DNA of 64,000 nucleotides from assembly GCF_002305875.1 (NCBI RefSeq), contig NZ_CP022098.1, positions 1,860,001 through 1,924,000 on the forward strand, in the 5' to 3' direction. Shown here in pieces: positions 36,301-45,263 of the stretch. The number at the start of each line of letters is the position of its first letter. The first letter of the stretch is position 1. The DNA comes from Cystobacter fuscus. GTDB lineage: Bacteria; Myxococcota; Myxococcia; Myxococcales; Myxococcaceae. The notes under the pieces are model-generated. The model did not search any database. It was not told where the DNA came from and was given only the letters and a program-made list of their open reading frames with translations. Made by a program: the position numbers and the translations under genes.

Positions 36301-36663
36301 AGGGGCCGAGGAGCTGGAGTACTCGTCGCGGGGCGGCGCCGCCGGGCTGTTCTTCAGCAACGGGTGAGGCCGGGGCGCGTCACGCTCCTCTCCTCCCCAC
36401 CTGCTTGGGGGAGCCCAGGGCCCACGGGAAGGAAGTGGGGAGGGGAGAGGTGCTCCTTCGGCTGCTCGCCTCGAGGTCGACGGAACTCTCAGCCCGAGAC
36501 TCGTTCCTTCCCTGATGGGGTAGGACGGTCGCCAGTCTGGCTCCTCCCCGGCTCATTCCCGAGCACAACGGGTTGCCGGGAACGGGCGCGAGTGTTTGCG
36601 ATCCTTCACTCCGCCATGGGTACACCTGGTGCAATCGCTCGCGGCGGACACGGAGGTCCGAAC

Positions 36664-38667
36664 GTGAGTCGAAGACACGGCAGGGGGTGGTGGGGTGGGG
36701 TGCTGTCTGTGCTGTGGTTGGCGGGCTGTGGTGACATGGGGAGCCCGCGGGAGCTGGCCTCCGCGGGGGTGGGCGTCGCGTCCTCTCCAGTCCTGCCAGA
36801 GCGCTGCATGCCTCGCACGGATTCCTATGTGAACGCCTCCTCCCCATTCGAGGACAGCTACGTCTCCCAGCGCGAGCCCACCGTCAACTTCGGTACGTCC
36901 CCGGTGCTGATGGTGGATGGCTCGCCCCGGCTCGAGTCCTACCTGAAGTTCTCGCCCTTCAGTGAGGGCCTCGCCATCCGCGCGGCGCGGTTGGAGTTCA
37001 CCTCCGTCGATGGCACGTCGGACGGTCCACGCCTCTACCGTGCCGGCGATGACTGGACCGAGGGCGAGCTCACCTGGAACAACCGACCTCCCGTGCTGGG
37101 CGGGGTGCTGGGCGATCTCGGCGCCATCCACCCCAGTACGCGGGTGTCCTATGACGTGACGGGCGTGGTGACACAGGAACAGCCCTACAGCTTCGTCCTC
37201 CTGTCGGACTCGAGCGATGGCGTGGACTTCTATTCGAACGAGAGCGTCCAGGCGGAGCGCTTGCCCATGCTGGTCGTCACGACGGAAAGCCCTCCGTTCT
37301 GTTCCTACAGGGGCTCGGGCACGGGCGGCCTCAGCGCGTGGGTGCGGCAGCTTGGGGGGGCGGGCGCCGAGTCGGTGTCGGTGGTGGCCCCCCATCCCCA
37401 GGGCGGCTTCGTGGCCGCGGGCCTGTTCGGTGACGCGGTGTTCGCCGAGGGCGAGGGCCTCGCGCTCGCGCGCTACGGCGCGGACGGCACGTTTCAGTGG
37501 TCGAGCGTGGTGGCCACGAACGACGTGCTGGTGACGGACATCACCGTCACATCCCTGGGCAACCTCCTCGTGGTGGGCCGCTACCACAACGCGCCCGACC
37601 TGGGCACGGGCCCCTTTCCCTCCGCGCCGGAGGAGGAGGCGTGGATGGCCGGATTCTTCATCGCCAAGTTCTCCCCCGTGGGGCGGCTGGTGTGGGCGCA
37701 TGGCTTCGTGGCCCGGGACGCCACGGGCATGCTCCAGCGGGTGGCCCCGCAGGCGGTGGCCACCGATGCCCATGGCAGCCTCCTCGTCACTGGCGGCTTC
37801 TCGGGCCAGATGGACCTGGGGACGGGGCCGATCGATTCGGGCTCCACGGGCGAGCCCGGCTTCGCGATGAACACAGGGGGCTTCGTGGCGAAGTTCTCCT
37901 GGGAAGGCCAGCCGCTCTGGTCGCGGGCCCTGCGCACCCACCTGGCCGGGCAGTACGTCCAGGGCTGGACCGTGGCCGCGGACGCGGAGGACAACGTGCT
38001 CCTCGGTGGCTCGGCGAGCGCCCTGACGGACCTCGGAGATGGCCCGTTGGGGGAGGAGGGCTGGTTGGGCGACCCCGTGCCCTTCCTGGCGAAGTACACC
38101 CCCTCGGGCGATTTGTCGTGGAAGCGCGTGTTCAGCGGGGGGGCCGGCGAGGTGAGGGTCATCCAGCCGCAAGGCGCGGATCGCATCGCCTTCGGCGCCA
38201 ACATCGCGGGCTTCTTCACCTTCGCGGGGCACTCCTATGAAGGGGAGTTCCTGGAGACCCTGTCCGCCAGTGGCTTTCTCGGGGTCATGACAGCGACGGG
38301 AAGCGACGCATGGTTGCGTGCCGTGGGTGAGCCCGTCTCCCTCGGCGAGCTGGCCGTGGGGAACGACGGCTCGCTCGTCCTCTCCGGTGTGGGCCTCGAG
38401 GCGTTCGACGTGGGGGGTGGGGCGCTGGGCTTCGCCTGGGGCTCTCCCTTCGTCCCCACCAATCGGCCCTTCGTGGCGCGCTATACGGCACAGGGCGAGC
38501 ACCTCTGGTCCCGCTCCTTCGATCAGGGCCGCTCGCTGGATATGGCGCTGCTATCCGATGGGGGGGTGCTGCTCGGTATCTCCCTCCGGTGGAATTTCCA
38601 GCTCGATGGGCGCACCTTCACGCCCGTGGGCGGCGGCGACCTGCTCTACCTGATGCTCAATCCGTAG
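36664..38667 (+). CDS. Lipoprotein with DNRLRE domain and beta-propeller repeats
   Basis: GTG 36664 with GGAGG about eight bases upstream gives 667 residues; an in-frame ATG at 36616 is less well placed. The signal ends LWLAGCG (lipobox). Residues about 35-195 form a DNRLRE-type carbohydrate-binding domain (DSYVNASSPFEDSYVSQREP, NFGTSPVLMVDGSPRLESYL, WTEGELTWNNRP). The rest has repeating propeller blades (GGFVAAGLFGDAVFAEGEGL, NLLVVGRYHNAPDLGTGPF, SLLVTGGFSGQMDLGTGPI). Typical of large exported myxobacterial adhesin-like proteins. Function unknown. Confidence 0.82.
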   Translation: MSRRHGRGWWGGVLSVLWLAGCGDMGSPRELASAGVGVASSPVLPERCMPRTDSYVNASSPFEDSYVSQREPTVNFGTSPVLMVDGSPRLESYLKFSPFSEGLAIRAARLEFTSVDGTSDGPRLYRAGDDWTEGELTWNNRPPVLGGVLGDLGAIHPSTRVSYDVTGVVTQEQPYSFVLLSDSSDGVDFYSNESVQAERLPMLVVTTESPPFCSYRGSGTGGLSAWVRQLGGAGAESVSVVAPHPQGGFVAAGLFGDAVFAEGEGLALARYGADGTFQWSSVVATNDVLVTDITVTSLGNLLVVGRYHNAPDLGTGPFPSAPEEEAWMAGFFIAKFSPVGRLVWAHGFVARDATGMLQRVAPQAVATDAHGSLLVTGGFSGQMDLGTGPIDSGSTGEPGFAMNTGGFVAKFSWEGQPLWSRALRTHLAGQYVQGWTVAADAEDNVLLGGSASALTDLGDGPLGEEGWLGDPVPFLAKYTPSGDLSWKRVFSGGAGEVRVIQPQGADRIAFGANIAGFFTFAGHSYEGEFLETLSASGFLGVMTATGSDAWLRAVGEPVSLGELAVGNDGSLVLSGVGLEAFDVGGGALGFAWGSPFVPTNRPFVARYTAQGEHLWSRSFDQGRSLDMALLSDGGVLLGISLRWNFQLDGRTFTPVGGGDLLYLMLNP

Positions 38668-38730
38668 CGTATAGGCAGGAGCGAAGCCGAGTGGAGGGGG
38701 AGGGCTGGTGCAGCGTGTGTGGGGGCACGC
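38668..38730 (+). repeat. Dispersed repeat R2, copy c (shorter)
   Basis: gcgtataggcaggagcgaag and gtggagggggagggctggtg match copies a and b, then the similarity stops after gtgcag. It starts immediately after the stop codon at 38667. About 220 bp of non-coding sequence without a recognised gene follows before the hip operators. Confidence 0.65.
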
Positions 38731-38947
38731 TGGCTCGGCTGCCCGATGCCGCGCGACCGCAGCCGACCGGCAGCCATGGCCACGGCCTGTCCCTCGTCCG
38801 GGTGCGCTGCACGAACTGCGGGACGCTCGGGAATCCCTCCCTTCGACATTCGGCCCAACCGACTTTCCGTGGAGGCGGCGGCAATCGAAGCCGCCGCCTG
38901 GCACTCCCAGAGGGGGCCTGGCCGCACGCGGAACGCGCCCAGCGTAA

Positions 38948-39048
38948 ATACGTTATGCCGGATTAAACGTACCTCCAATGGGGTAGATAAACCGGTCCAC
39001 CGGATTAAAAAGCGCTGCCGACGCGATTTAAATCCGTTATAAAGGATT
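38948..39048. promoter_or_regulatory. Three HipB-type operators spaced 42 bp
   Basis: The E. coli HipB operator is TATCC-N8-GGATA. Here ATAC-N8-GGAT (38948-38963), AACC-N8-GGAT (38990-39005) and ATCC-N8-GGAT (39032-39047) occur with the GGATTA starts at 38960, 39002 and 39044, exactly 42 bp (about four helical turns) apart. The last site ends three bases before the hipA start, so bound HipB-like protein would cover the start region. Confidence 0.65.
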
Positions 39049-39050
39049 AC

Positions 39051-40184
39051 ATGCAGCTCCACCTCCAGGCACTGATCGACGGGTCGTGGCAGCGGGCAGC
39101 GCTGCTTGAGTTCCCTAGGGTTGGGGAGGGTCGACGCGGAGGTTGCACCTTCGAGTACGAGCACGAATACATGATTCGGTGGATCGCCGACCCGCCGCCG
39201 CTTGTGGCGGTCAGTCTCAATCTACCGGTCAAGTTCCACCCCAAGGTCTGGCACCACTGGCCCGCGTTCCTCGATGACCTGCAACCGATGGGGAGTGCCC
39301 GGCACTGGTGGCTGCGGCGACTGAGCCTCGCCGATGAGGGGGCGAGTGACTTCGACATCCTGCGGAGTGGCACGATTGCGCCGGTCGGCAATCTTCGAAT
39401 CGAGGAGTCGGTTCCCACGAAGAAGGAACTTCCCAAGCGGTTCCCTCGCCAGGCCGTCATCGACCGCGAGCACGCCTTCATCGAGTACGCCGCCAATGCC
39501 GGCGCGCAGGTCGGAGGCGCGACAGGTGCCGGCGGCGATTCGCCGAAGCTCCTGCTTCGCTGCGACGCCGCGGATCAGGTGTGGATCGACGTCTGGCAGG
39601 ATGACCCCGCCTGTCCAGATCGGCATTACCTCGTCAAGTTCGCGCGCAGCCGCAGCGAACGTGACCGGAACATCCTTCGCTCGGAGTACGTTTATTACAA
39701 AGCGCTCGCGGAACTCGGAGTCGAAACCATTGCGCAAGACGGGCTCGCGCTTCACGAAGGCCCCTCGGGCCCGAGCCTCTGGCTTCCCCGATTTGACGTC
39801 GCGCGCCGAGGTGGCCGCGAAATCCGGTACGGACTCGAATCCCTCTACCATTGCAGGAACATCGCCGTGCTCAAGACGGACAGTGCCGTCCGCCTCGCGC
39901 CCATCTTCGACTTCGCGCCGATGAGGATGGACCTCGATGGAATCACCCGCACCACGACGTGGGAGGGGTACGAAGCCGGCGGAGATGTCGACTGGGATGG
40001 GCTCCTGCGAAGCTTCGGCCCGGATGAGGCGTCGCTGCGCGAGGGCCTCCGCGATCTTGCTTCGCGCCTTCGCCATCTCCCCGAGTTGCTCGCGGGTCTC
40101 GGGCTGCCAGATGAAACGCTGAATTTCGCGGGGCTCGACCTCCGTGGCACCGAGAAGCGACTCCGCGCGTGGGGTCTCCTATGA
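39051..40184 (+). CDS. hipA: HipA-like toxin kinase lacking its catalytic loop
   Basis: A 377-residue HipA-family protein, shorter than the usual 410-440. The N-terminal and ATP-binding parts are present (SPKLLLRCD, HYLVKFARS, RNILRSEYVYYKALAELGVE, GPSLWLPRFDV). Normally the sequence goes on through the catalytic GNTDxHxRN segment. Here REIRYGLESLYH joins CRNIAVLKTDSAVRLAPIFDFAP directly, so about 50-60 residues including the catalytic Asp are missing in frame (near 39850). The metal-binding DFAP segment remains. It may be dead as a kinase. ATG 39051 has AAGGA close upstream. Confidence 0.8.
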   Translation: MQLHLQALIDGSWQRAALLEFPRVGEGRRGGCTFEYEHEYMIRWIADPPPLVAVSLNLPVKFHPKVWHHWPAFLDDLQPMGSARHWWLRRLSLADEGASDFDILRSGTIAPVGNLRIEESVPTKKELPKRFPRQAVIDREHAFIEYAANAGAQVGGATGAGGDSPKLLLRCDAADQVWIDVWQDDPACPDRHYLVKFARSRSERDRNILRSEYVYYKALAELGVETIAQDGLALHEGPSGPSLWLPRFDVARRGGREIRYGLESLYHCRNIAVLKTDSAVRLAPIFDFAPMRMDLDGITRTTTWEGYEAGGDVDWDGLLRSFGPDEASLREGLRDLASRLRHLPELLAGLGLPDETLNFAGLDLRGTEKRLRAWGLL

Positions 40185-40573
40185 AGCGCGCCGACGTCGC
40201 CCGGTTGACTGCGCTCGAACGCAAGGCGCTGCTGGAAGAACTCGCCGCGATGGTCGTCACCGGAGAGTTCGGCCTCGGAGATGCCGCGCGCATCCTCCGC
40301 GGCACGATGCTGGGGATGGACCGGAAGACCTTCGCACAAGCCGTGAGGCTCTCCACCAGCGTCGTCGCGACGCTCGAGGACGATCCGAACGCGAACCCGA
40401 CGCTCGAAACGCTCAACAAGGTCTTCGCGCCGTTCGGCGGAAAGGTCGTGTTGTCGTTTCCCCGCATCGAGGAGCCCCCGCCGCCCGACGATGCGGAGCG
40501 GCGTCGGCGAGAGATGCTCCGCGCCGCACTCGCGAAGAACAGGCGGCAGCGGCGGCGCTCGACAGAGTCGTAG
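40181..40573 (+). CDS. hipB: HipB-like XRE antitoxin/regulator
   Basis: A 130-residue DNA-binding protein, ATG 40181 overlapping the hipA stop (ATGA). The helix-turn-helix lies in TMLGMDRKTFAQAVRLSTSV, followed by TLEDDPNANPTLETLNKVFA, the XRE signature, and a basic tail (RAALAKNRRQRRR). The order hipA-hipB is the reverse of the classical operon. It should bind the three sites upstream of hipA and neutralise HipA; the toxin is probably inactive, so it may persist as a regulator. Confidence 0.8.
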   Translation: MKRADVARLTALERKALLEELAAMVVTGEFGLGDAARILRGTMLGMDRKTFAQAVRLSTSVVATLEDDPNANPTLETLNKVFAPFGGKVVLSFPRIEEPPPPDDAERRRREMLRAALAKNRRQRRRSTES

Positions 40574-40658
40574 CCACTCAGCGCTCTTCTCAGTCCACCA
40601 GCTTGCCCACCTTCTTGGACAGGTTGGTGCGCAGGTCCTGCATGAAGCCATGCAAAAA

Positions 40659-40682
40659 GGCCCACCTGGTTCCAGGTGGGCC
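40659..40682 (-). terminator. Intrinsic terminator of the M36 protease gene
   Basis: On the minus strand GGCCCACCTG-gaac-CAGGTGGGCC is a perfect 10-bp stem followed by TTTTT, about 35 bp after the protease stop. Confidence 0.85.
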
Positions 40683-40714
40683 TCTTCTCAACTCGAGCTA
40701 CAACGGACGGCCAA

Positions 40715-42847
40715 CTACCAGGTCGCCACCAGCGAGTACTTCCCGTTGGTCGAGCCGGTGCCGCCGCTGTAGTAGATCACCTTGACATAGAAGTCGGCCG
40801 ACGTCGTGCCGCTGTTGCTCCGGGTCACCGAGTCCACCGCGCCGGTACCCGCGGTGCTCGAGGTCAGCTTGGTGCCCGCGCTGTTGTACAGTTCCAGATC
40901 GTAGTCAGAGGTCGAGTTGGGCGTCATACTCGCGGTCAGGGTCTTGCCCGCCGGCAGGGTGACCTTGAAGAAGTCGACATCGCTGCGCGAAGCGATCGCG
41001 GCGTTGACGGTGGTGTTGGTGGTGGAGAGCTCGTTGGCCGTGGCCTGGGTGTCGTTGGATTCGGTCTCGTTGATGGTCGGGCCTGGGGGGACCGAGCTGA
41101 TGATGTTTTGCGCCTCGAACTTCGCCTTGAAGGTGTTCTCGTAGGTCACATCATTCGGGAACAGGTTGTGCGCGGCGTTGACGATGGCCGTTGCCATCGC
41201 CGGCATCTTCACGCCCGAGCCCAGGCCGAAGTGCGCCTGGAGGATGATCTTGTCGACATCCGCGCGGGACTTGCCGTTGGCCATCAGGCTGGTCAGCGCC
41301 TGGAACAAGGGCGCGGACCACAGCTCGTCGGACACGAAGGTGACGCCGCCCTCGGTGATCGACTGGTGCGCGCCATAGGTCCTGATGCTGTTGTACCTGG
41401 CATCGGTGCGGTTCAGCGCCCGGCCGCTCCAGCAGTTGCTGTGACCGTCCCAGCTGAACACCCACTCGGGGTGATACGTGGGGCCATTCGGCGTGCTGTA
41501 GGAATACGAAGCCGCCCAGTAGTCGCCAAAGCCCTCGCCCATGGCGCCGGTGTCGCCACCGGACCAGCTCGTGTTGATGTTGCGCTGGATGCCATGGCCG
41601 TACTCGTGGAGGATCACGTCGGCGTCTTCGCTGTCGTTGACGCAGCCATGACCGAAGGCCAGGTAGTCCGTGCTGCCGCCGTAGCTGTAGTGCGAGTTGT
41701 CGTCACCGTTGACACCGTTGGTGTCTACATCGAACGGACGGTTGATGATGTTGGTGAACCCGAGCGACTGGATGTAGCGCTGGTTCTGATCGAGCTGGAA
41801 GTAGACGTTGGTGTCGTCGAACGCATCACTGCCACGCTTGGCGGTCCAGGCGCCGTTGGTGGTGGTGGAAGGCGCGGTGTTCGGCGCTTCGATGTTCTTG
41901 ATGTTGACGTACGGGCCGGTGAGCGAATACACGCCGCCACTGAGCGAGATGTCGCGCAGCGGCTTGTTGAAATAGGCGCTCTCGAAGGCGGAAGCGGCCG
42001 AGGAGTCCGTCAGGTTGTCGTTGTTCAGCGTGGTGCGCGGATCCGGATCGAACACGAAGCCGGAGCCGTCGATGCCGGAGGGCACGAGCGAAGTCACCGG
42101 CTGGGCCAGGCGCGTCTGCCGCTCGATGGCGGCCGTCTCGGCCTTGCGATCCAGAGGCGAGCCGAGTGTCCGCTGGCGAGCGGCGAGGGTGCGCTCTTCG
42201 AACTTGCCGTTGCGCGGCATGGACGTGGAGTAGGAGTCGATCAGGCTGCCATCCTGGGCGTTGATGTATTGCACGAAGCCGCCGGTAGGCATCTGCGCCG
42301 AGATGGACACCTTGTACGCGAGCTGGAAGCCGTCCTTGACGGGGAGCCAGACCTGCTCGCTCTTGGGCAGGTCGACGAGGGGATTCTGGACCCTCATGTT
42401 GGTCCAGGCGCGATCGAGGGCGGACTCGCTGGAGAGCTGCGCCTTCAGATGCAGTTGGTTGACCGCCGCCTCCTCCATGTCCTCGCCGACATGCCGGCTC
42501 GTGTTGTGGATTTGCAGCAGCTGGCCGTCCTTGCCGATCGAGACAACGATCTCCGCGCCATCAACGGGCAGATCCAGCAACATCTGCTGGTAGTGGTAGT
42601 GCTTGCCGAGCAGGGATTCCTTCACCTGGACCAGGACCAGATTCTCGAGGCTGGCGGGCAGGCCGAAGCGCTCCGCGTTGTCGCGCAAGGCCTGCTCTGG
42701 AGAGGTGGCCCGCGCTCCTGAATACACAGTCAGGTTGTCTGTGGTGACGCTCTTGGCCGGGGCCAGGGCCGGGGCTTGGGCCGGGGCTGCTTCGGCGATT
42801 CCAAGAGTGAGAGAGAGGGCCAGAATCTGAAGACCAGGGCGTTGCAT
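40715..42847 (-). CDS. Secreted M36 (fungalysin-type) metalloprotease
   Basis: A 710-residue exported protease. A signal peptide (about 1-22) is followed by an FTP/PepSY-like propeptide (about 40-240; RATSPEQALRDNAERFGL, GKHYHYQQMLLDLPVDGAEI). The catalytic domain (about 290-590) has HEYGHGIQRN and the downstream Glu in GAMGEGFGDYWA. A C-terminal PPC domain (about 615-710; DVDFFKVTLPAGKTL, YDLELYNSAGTKL) is usually cleaved off. GGAGG precedes ATG 42847. A strong terminator follows. Probably degrades prey or environmental proteins; single gene. Confidence 0.92.
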   Translation of the reverse strand: MQRPGLQILALSLTLGIAEAAPAQAPALAPAKSVTTDNLTVYSGARATSPEQALRDNAERFGLPASLENLVLVQVKESLLGKHYHYQQMLLDLPVDGAEIVVSIGKDGQLLQIHNTSRHVGEDMEEAAVNQLHLKAQLSSESALDRAWTNMRVQNPLVDLPKSEQVWLPVKDGFQLAYKVSISAQMPTGGFVQYINAQDGSLIDSYSTSMPRNGKFEERTLAARQRTLGSPLDRKAETAAIERQTRLAQPVTSLVPSGIDGSGFVFDPDPRTTLNNDNLTDSSAASAFESAYFNKPLRDISLSGGVYSLTGPYVNIKNIEAPNTAPSTTTNGAWTAKRGSDAFDDTNVYFQLDQNQRYIQSLGFTNIINRPFDVDTNGVNGDDNSHYSYGGSTDYLAFGHGCVNDSEDADVILHEYGHGIQRNINTSWSGGDTGAMGEGFGDYWAASYSYSTPNGPTYHPEWVFSWDGHSNCWSGRALNRTDARYNSIRTYGAHQSITEGGVTFVSDELWSAPLFQALTSLMANGKSRADVDKIILQAHFGLGSGVKMPAMATAIVNAAHNLFPNDVTYENTFKAKFEAQNIISSVPPGPTINETESNDTQATANELSTTNTTVNAAIASRSDVDFFKVTLPAGKTLTASMTPNSTSDYDLELYNSAGTKLTSSTAGTGAVDSVTRSNSGTTSADFYVKVIYYSGGTGSTNGKYSLVATW

Positions 42848-42946
42848 ATGCCTCCGTGAGGGATGAACAGGGTGACACTATTTGATTTGGCTCAAGCCTC
42901 GCGGAAATAGACAGAGCTGTCAATAACTGTCTGAAGAGGGCTGCTT

Positions 42947-43426
42947 CTAGTCACCCAGGGCCAGCTCGCGCACCTGCTGCCGGTTGAAGGGCTTGCGCAG
43001 CTGGCGCAGGAGCCGGGACTCGCCGAACTCCGCCTGCAGCTCCGCCCAGGAGTAGTCCGAGTAGGCCGAGCAGAGCACCACCGGCAGCGTGGGGGCCACC
43101 TGCCGCAGGTGCCGCAGCGTCTCGGCGCCGTTCCAGCCCGGGGGCATCCGGTAGTCCAGGAAGACCAGGGCATAGGGCCGGCCCGCGGCCAGCGCCTCGC
43201 GCACCCGCTCCACGCCCTCCTCGCCCTGGTAGGCGGAATCCACCTCCACCACCGTCTTGCCCTCGCTGGAGCCCGCCGCCTCGGGACCGAAGAGCGCGTC
43301 GGCCATCAGGTCCAGCTCGCCCCGGCTCTTGAGCGGCTCGTCGGTGAGGATGCGGCGGAAGTCGGTGTGGATGGCCTCCGAGTCGTCGATGACGAGGAGG
43401 CGCCTGGGGTTCGGGTGCATGCTCAT
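42947..43426 (-). CDS. Response regulator (receiver domain only)
   Basis: A 159-residue protein overlapping the kinase stop (ATGA at 43426). Receiver features: LLVIDDSEAIH, the phospho-acceptor Asp in LVFLDYRMPPGWNG (about 108), VVLCSAYSDYSW, and Lys in LRKPFNR. An insertion of about 35 residues (SRGELDLMADALFGPEAAGS) between the first strands is unusual and is shared by a myxobacterial receiver class that partners with HNVGN-type kinases. No output domain, so it must act by protein contact or phospho-relay. Confidence 0.88.
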   Translation of the reverse strand: MSMHPNPRRLLVIDDSEAIHTDFRRILTDEPLKSRGELDLMADALFGPEAAGSSEGKTVVEVDSAYQGEEGVERVREALAAGRPYALVFLDYRMPPGWNGAETLRHLRQVAPTLPVVLCSAYSDYSWAELQAEFGESRLLRQLRKPFNRQQVRELALGD

Positions 43427-44523
43427 GTCTCCGCCTGGGCAGGGGGTGGGGGAATCACCAGCGTGAAGGTGGCGCCCCGGCCGGGGCCCTCGCTCTCCAC
43501 CCTGAGGGTACCGCCCAGTTCCTGGGCCGCCAGAGCGCTCGAGTGCAGGCCAAAGCCATGCCCCTCCTCGCGCGTGGTGAAGCCATACTGGAAGATGCGC
43601 GTGAGCAGCTCGGGCGCGATGCCCATGCCGTTGTCGCGCAGGGCGATGTGGATGGAGCCCTCGGCGGAGCGTTGCAGCAGCACGACGAGGCGCCGCGAGT
43701 CCTCGGGCACGGGATCCAGCGCGTACTTGGCGTTGCTCACCAGGTTGACGAGGATCATCAACAGCTTGTGCTTGTCCGTGACGAGGGGCGGCACGGGCTC
43801 CAGCCGCCGCTCCACCGTCACGTGGTGGCGCGTGAGGCCCGCGGCGTTGATGCGCAGCGCGTCCTCCACCAGCTCCGAGAGCACCACCGGCTCGTACAGG
43901 CGCGGCGTGCGGGCGTAGTCCTGCTGCACCTTGACGATCTCCCCGATGTGCTCGGTGTAACGGCCGACGTCCTCCAACAGGGAGATGACCTCCTGGCGCT
44001 CGTCCATCAGGTTCTGGCCGAGCTTGTCGAGAAAGGGCGTGAGCAGCTTGCCCCGCTCGTCCTCGGTGAGGAAGACGGCGAGATTGGCCTGCCGCGCCTG
44101 GAGCATCTGGGCCACCCGGCTCACATGGTCCAGGCGCATGCCCAGCACGCGCTCCTTGGCGACCTGGGAGGACGTGTAGACGCTGTTGAGCACGTTGCCC
44201 ACGTTGTGCAGCACGTTGGTGGCGATCTCCGCCATGCCCGTGCGCCGCGCCGTCTGCACCAGCTGCTGGTGGACCGACTTGAGCTCGCGCGTGCGCTCCT
44301 CCACGCGCTGCTCGAGCCCCTCGTTGGCCGCGCGCAGGTCCTCCTCGCGGCGGCGCAGCCGGGTGGCCATGGCCTCGAAGGCCTTGGCCAGCTGGCCCAG
44401 CTCGTCCTCGCGCGCGGTGTCGCTGAAGAACGTCGACAGCGCGATGACCACCGCGATGCGCACCCCCATCTTGATGAGCGTCGAGCGGGCCAGGGGTGAA
44501 TGCGGAGGAGGCAGGTGTGGCAT
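43423..44523 (-). CDS. Sensor histidine kinase, sensor region lost
   Basis: From ATG 44523 a 366-residue kinase. One hydrophobic helix (IKMGVRIAVVIALSTFF) leads straight into the second half of a HAMP domain (DELGQLAKAFEAMATRLRRR), then a coiled coil (about 60-95), the His box ATNVLHNVGNVLNSV, and the ATP domain with NLVSNAKYAL, DNGMGI and GFGLHSSALAAQELGG. Normal relatives have two membrane helices and a periplasmic sensor, absent here, so an in-frame deletion is likely. It overlaps the response regulator gene by four bases. The ligand cannot be predicted. Confidence 0.85.
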   Translation of the reverse strand: MPHLPPPHSPLARSTLIKMGVRIAVVIALSTFFSDTAREDELGQLAKAFEAMATRLRRREEDLRAANEGLEQRVEERTRELKSVHQQLVQTARRTGMAEIATNVLHNVGNVLNSVYTSSQVAKERVLGMRLDHVSRVAQMLQARQANLAVFLTEDERGKLLTPFLDKLGQNLMDERQEVISLLEDVGRYTEHIGEIVKVQQDYARTPRLYEPVVLSELVEDALRINAAGLTRHHVTVERRLEPVPPLVTDKHKLLMILVNLVSNAKYALDPVPEDSRRLVVLLQRSAEGSIHIALRDNGMGIAPELLTRIFQYGFTTREEGHGFGLHSSALAAQELGGTLRVESEGPGRGATFTLVIPPPPAQAET

Positions 44524-44679
44524 GGTGAGCACGTGTCTGGCTGACGGCGGCGCGGATGTGCACGATCGCATCCGACACGAAAAAGGACTTAGGTATTCCC
44601 CTCGGCCCGCCCGGGCGGCGCCGGACGCGCGCAACGCCCCCGCCCGGCGCGCGAGCTCCACGCACCCCAAGTAGCCTGA

Positions 44680-44753
44680 GAGGTGTCAGACGATTCGTAG
44701 GCGGCGAGGGAGCGGAACAAGTTCTCTGACACCTCCTGGAGACACCTCCTGGA
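44680..44753. repeat. 56-bp REPIN with one-sided tandem flank
   Basis: gaggtgtcaga (44680-44690) and tctgacacctc (44725-44735) are perfect 11-bp inverted repeats. The interior (cgattcgtaggcggcgaggg and on) is nearly identical to that of the copy at 60234. On the right only, gacacctcctgga is doubled (44728-44740, 44741-44753). Confidence 0.8.
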
Positions 44754-44768
44754 GTTTCTTACGAATCG

Positions 44769-44824
44769 TCCGTACAAATCGTCCCGTACAAATCGTCTGA
44801 CACCTTCTCAGGACACCTTCTCAG
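44769..44824. repeat. REP end with doubled inner and outer units
   Basis: cgtacaaatcgtc occurs twice in tandem, then aaatcgtctgacacc, a REP end. It is followed by gacaccttctcag twice (44799-44811, 44812-44824). The second unit runs into the HxlR copy and supplies the stop codon of that gene. Confidence 0.75.
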
Positions 44825-45209
44825 GGGGCGCTCCAGGGGGACGCTCGCGGTCGTAGGCTTCCTGGTGCTTCTGGATCGTGTCGATGTGCGCGAGGGTCCA
44901 ATCGTACAGTGCCGCGAACGGCTCCTGGAGCGATCTGCCAAGCGGGGTGATCGCGTACTCGACGCCCGGCGGCGAGCCGCCGATGACGCGTCGGCGGACC
45001 ATCCCGTTGCGTTCGAGCTTTCGCAGCGTCTGCGTTAGCACGCGCTGGGTGATTCCCTCGAGCCGTCGCTTGATTGCGTTGAACCGCCTCGGCGTGCGCA
45101 CAAGCACGGCAAGGACCATCATCGACCACTTGTCGCCGATCTGATCGAGGATCGTGCGGCTGGGGCAGTCGGCCCGGTAGATGGGATCGTCTTCAGTATC
45201 GCTCAGCAT
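44808..45209 (-). CDS. HxlR-family transcriptional regulator (copy 2)
   Basis: A 133-residue protein from ATG 45209, identical to copy 1 at 7901-8287 over nearly its whole length (one visible change, EYSLTPL to EYAITPL). The C-terminus differs: after ERPPGAP it adds PEKVS, coded by REP sequence. Promoter and operator are copied too, but the divergent SDR is replaced by a truncated pectate lyase, so it has no obvious local target and may act on copy 1's promoter. Confidence 0.88.
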   Translation of the reverse strand: MLSDTEDDPIYRADCPSRTILDQIGDKWSMMVLAVLVRTPRRFNAIKRRLEGITQRVLTQTLRKLERNGMVRRRVIGGSPPGVEYAITPLGRSLQEPFAALYDWTLAHIDTIQKHQEAYDRERPPGAPPEKVS

Positions 45210-45263
45210 ACCAAGGATGCTGAAGGTACGCTCTTGATCCCTGGTATGCAAGAGATACCTTCC
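44826..45263. repeat. 438-bp duplicated segment, copy 2 (partner 7904-8341)
   Basis: Collinear with 7904-8341 without indels. The left edge is the REP tandem at 44824; the right edge at 45263 is the point where the pectate-lyase tail begins. Confidence 0.92.

Noticed and set aside
36383-36452. Long GC hairpin as a terminator
   Set aside because: The arms match only with gaps, there is no T run and no gene ends just before it.
35373-36515. A single 380-residue protein
   Set aside because: It is a chance in-frame chain of an NRPS-tail fragment, a surface-protein relic and an immunity scrap.
40676-42721. A 681-codon plus-strand frame opposite the M36 protease
   Set aside because: Val/Arg/Gly-rich shadow; the minus strand has signal peptide, HEYGH and a terminator.
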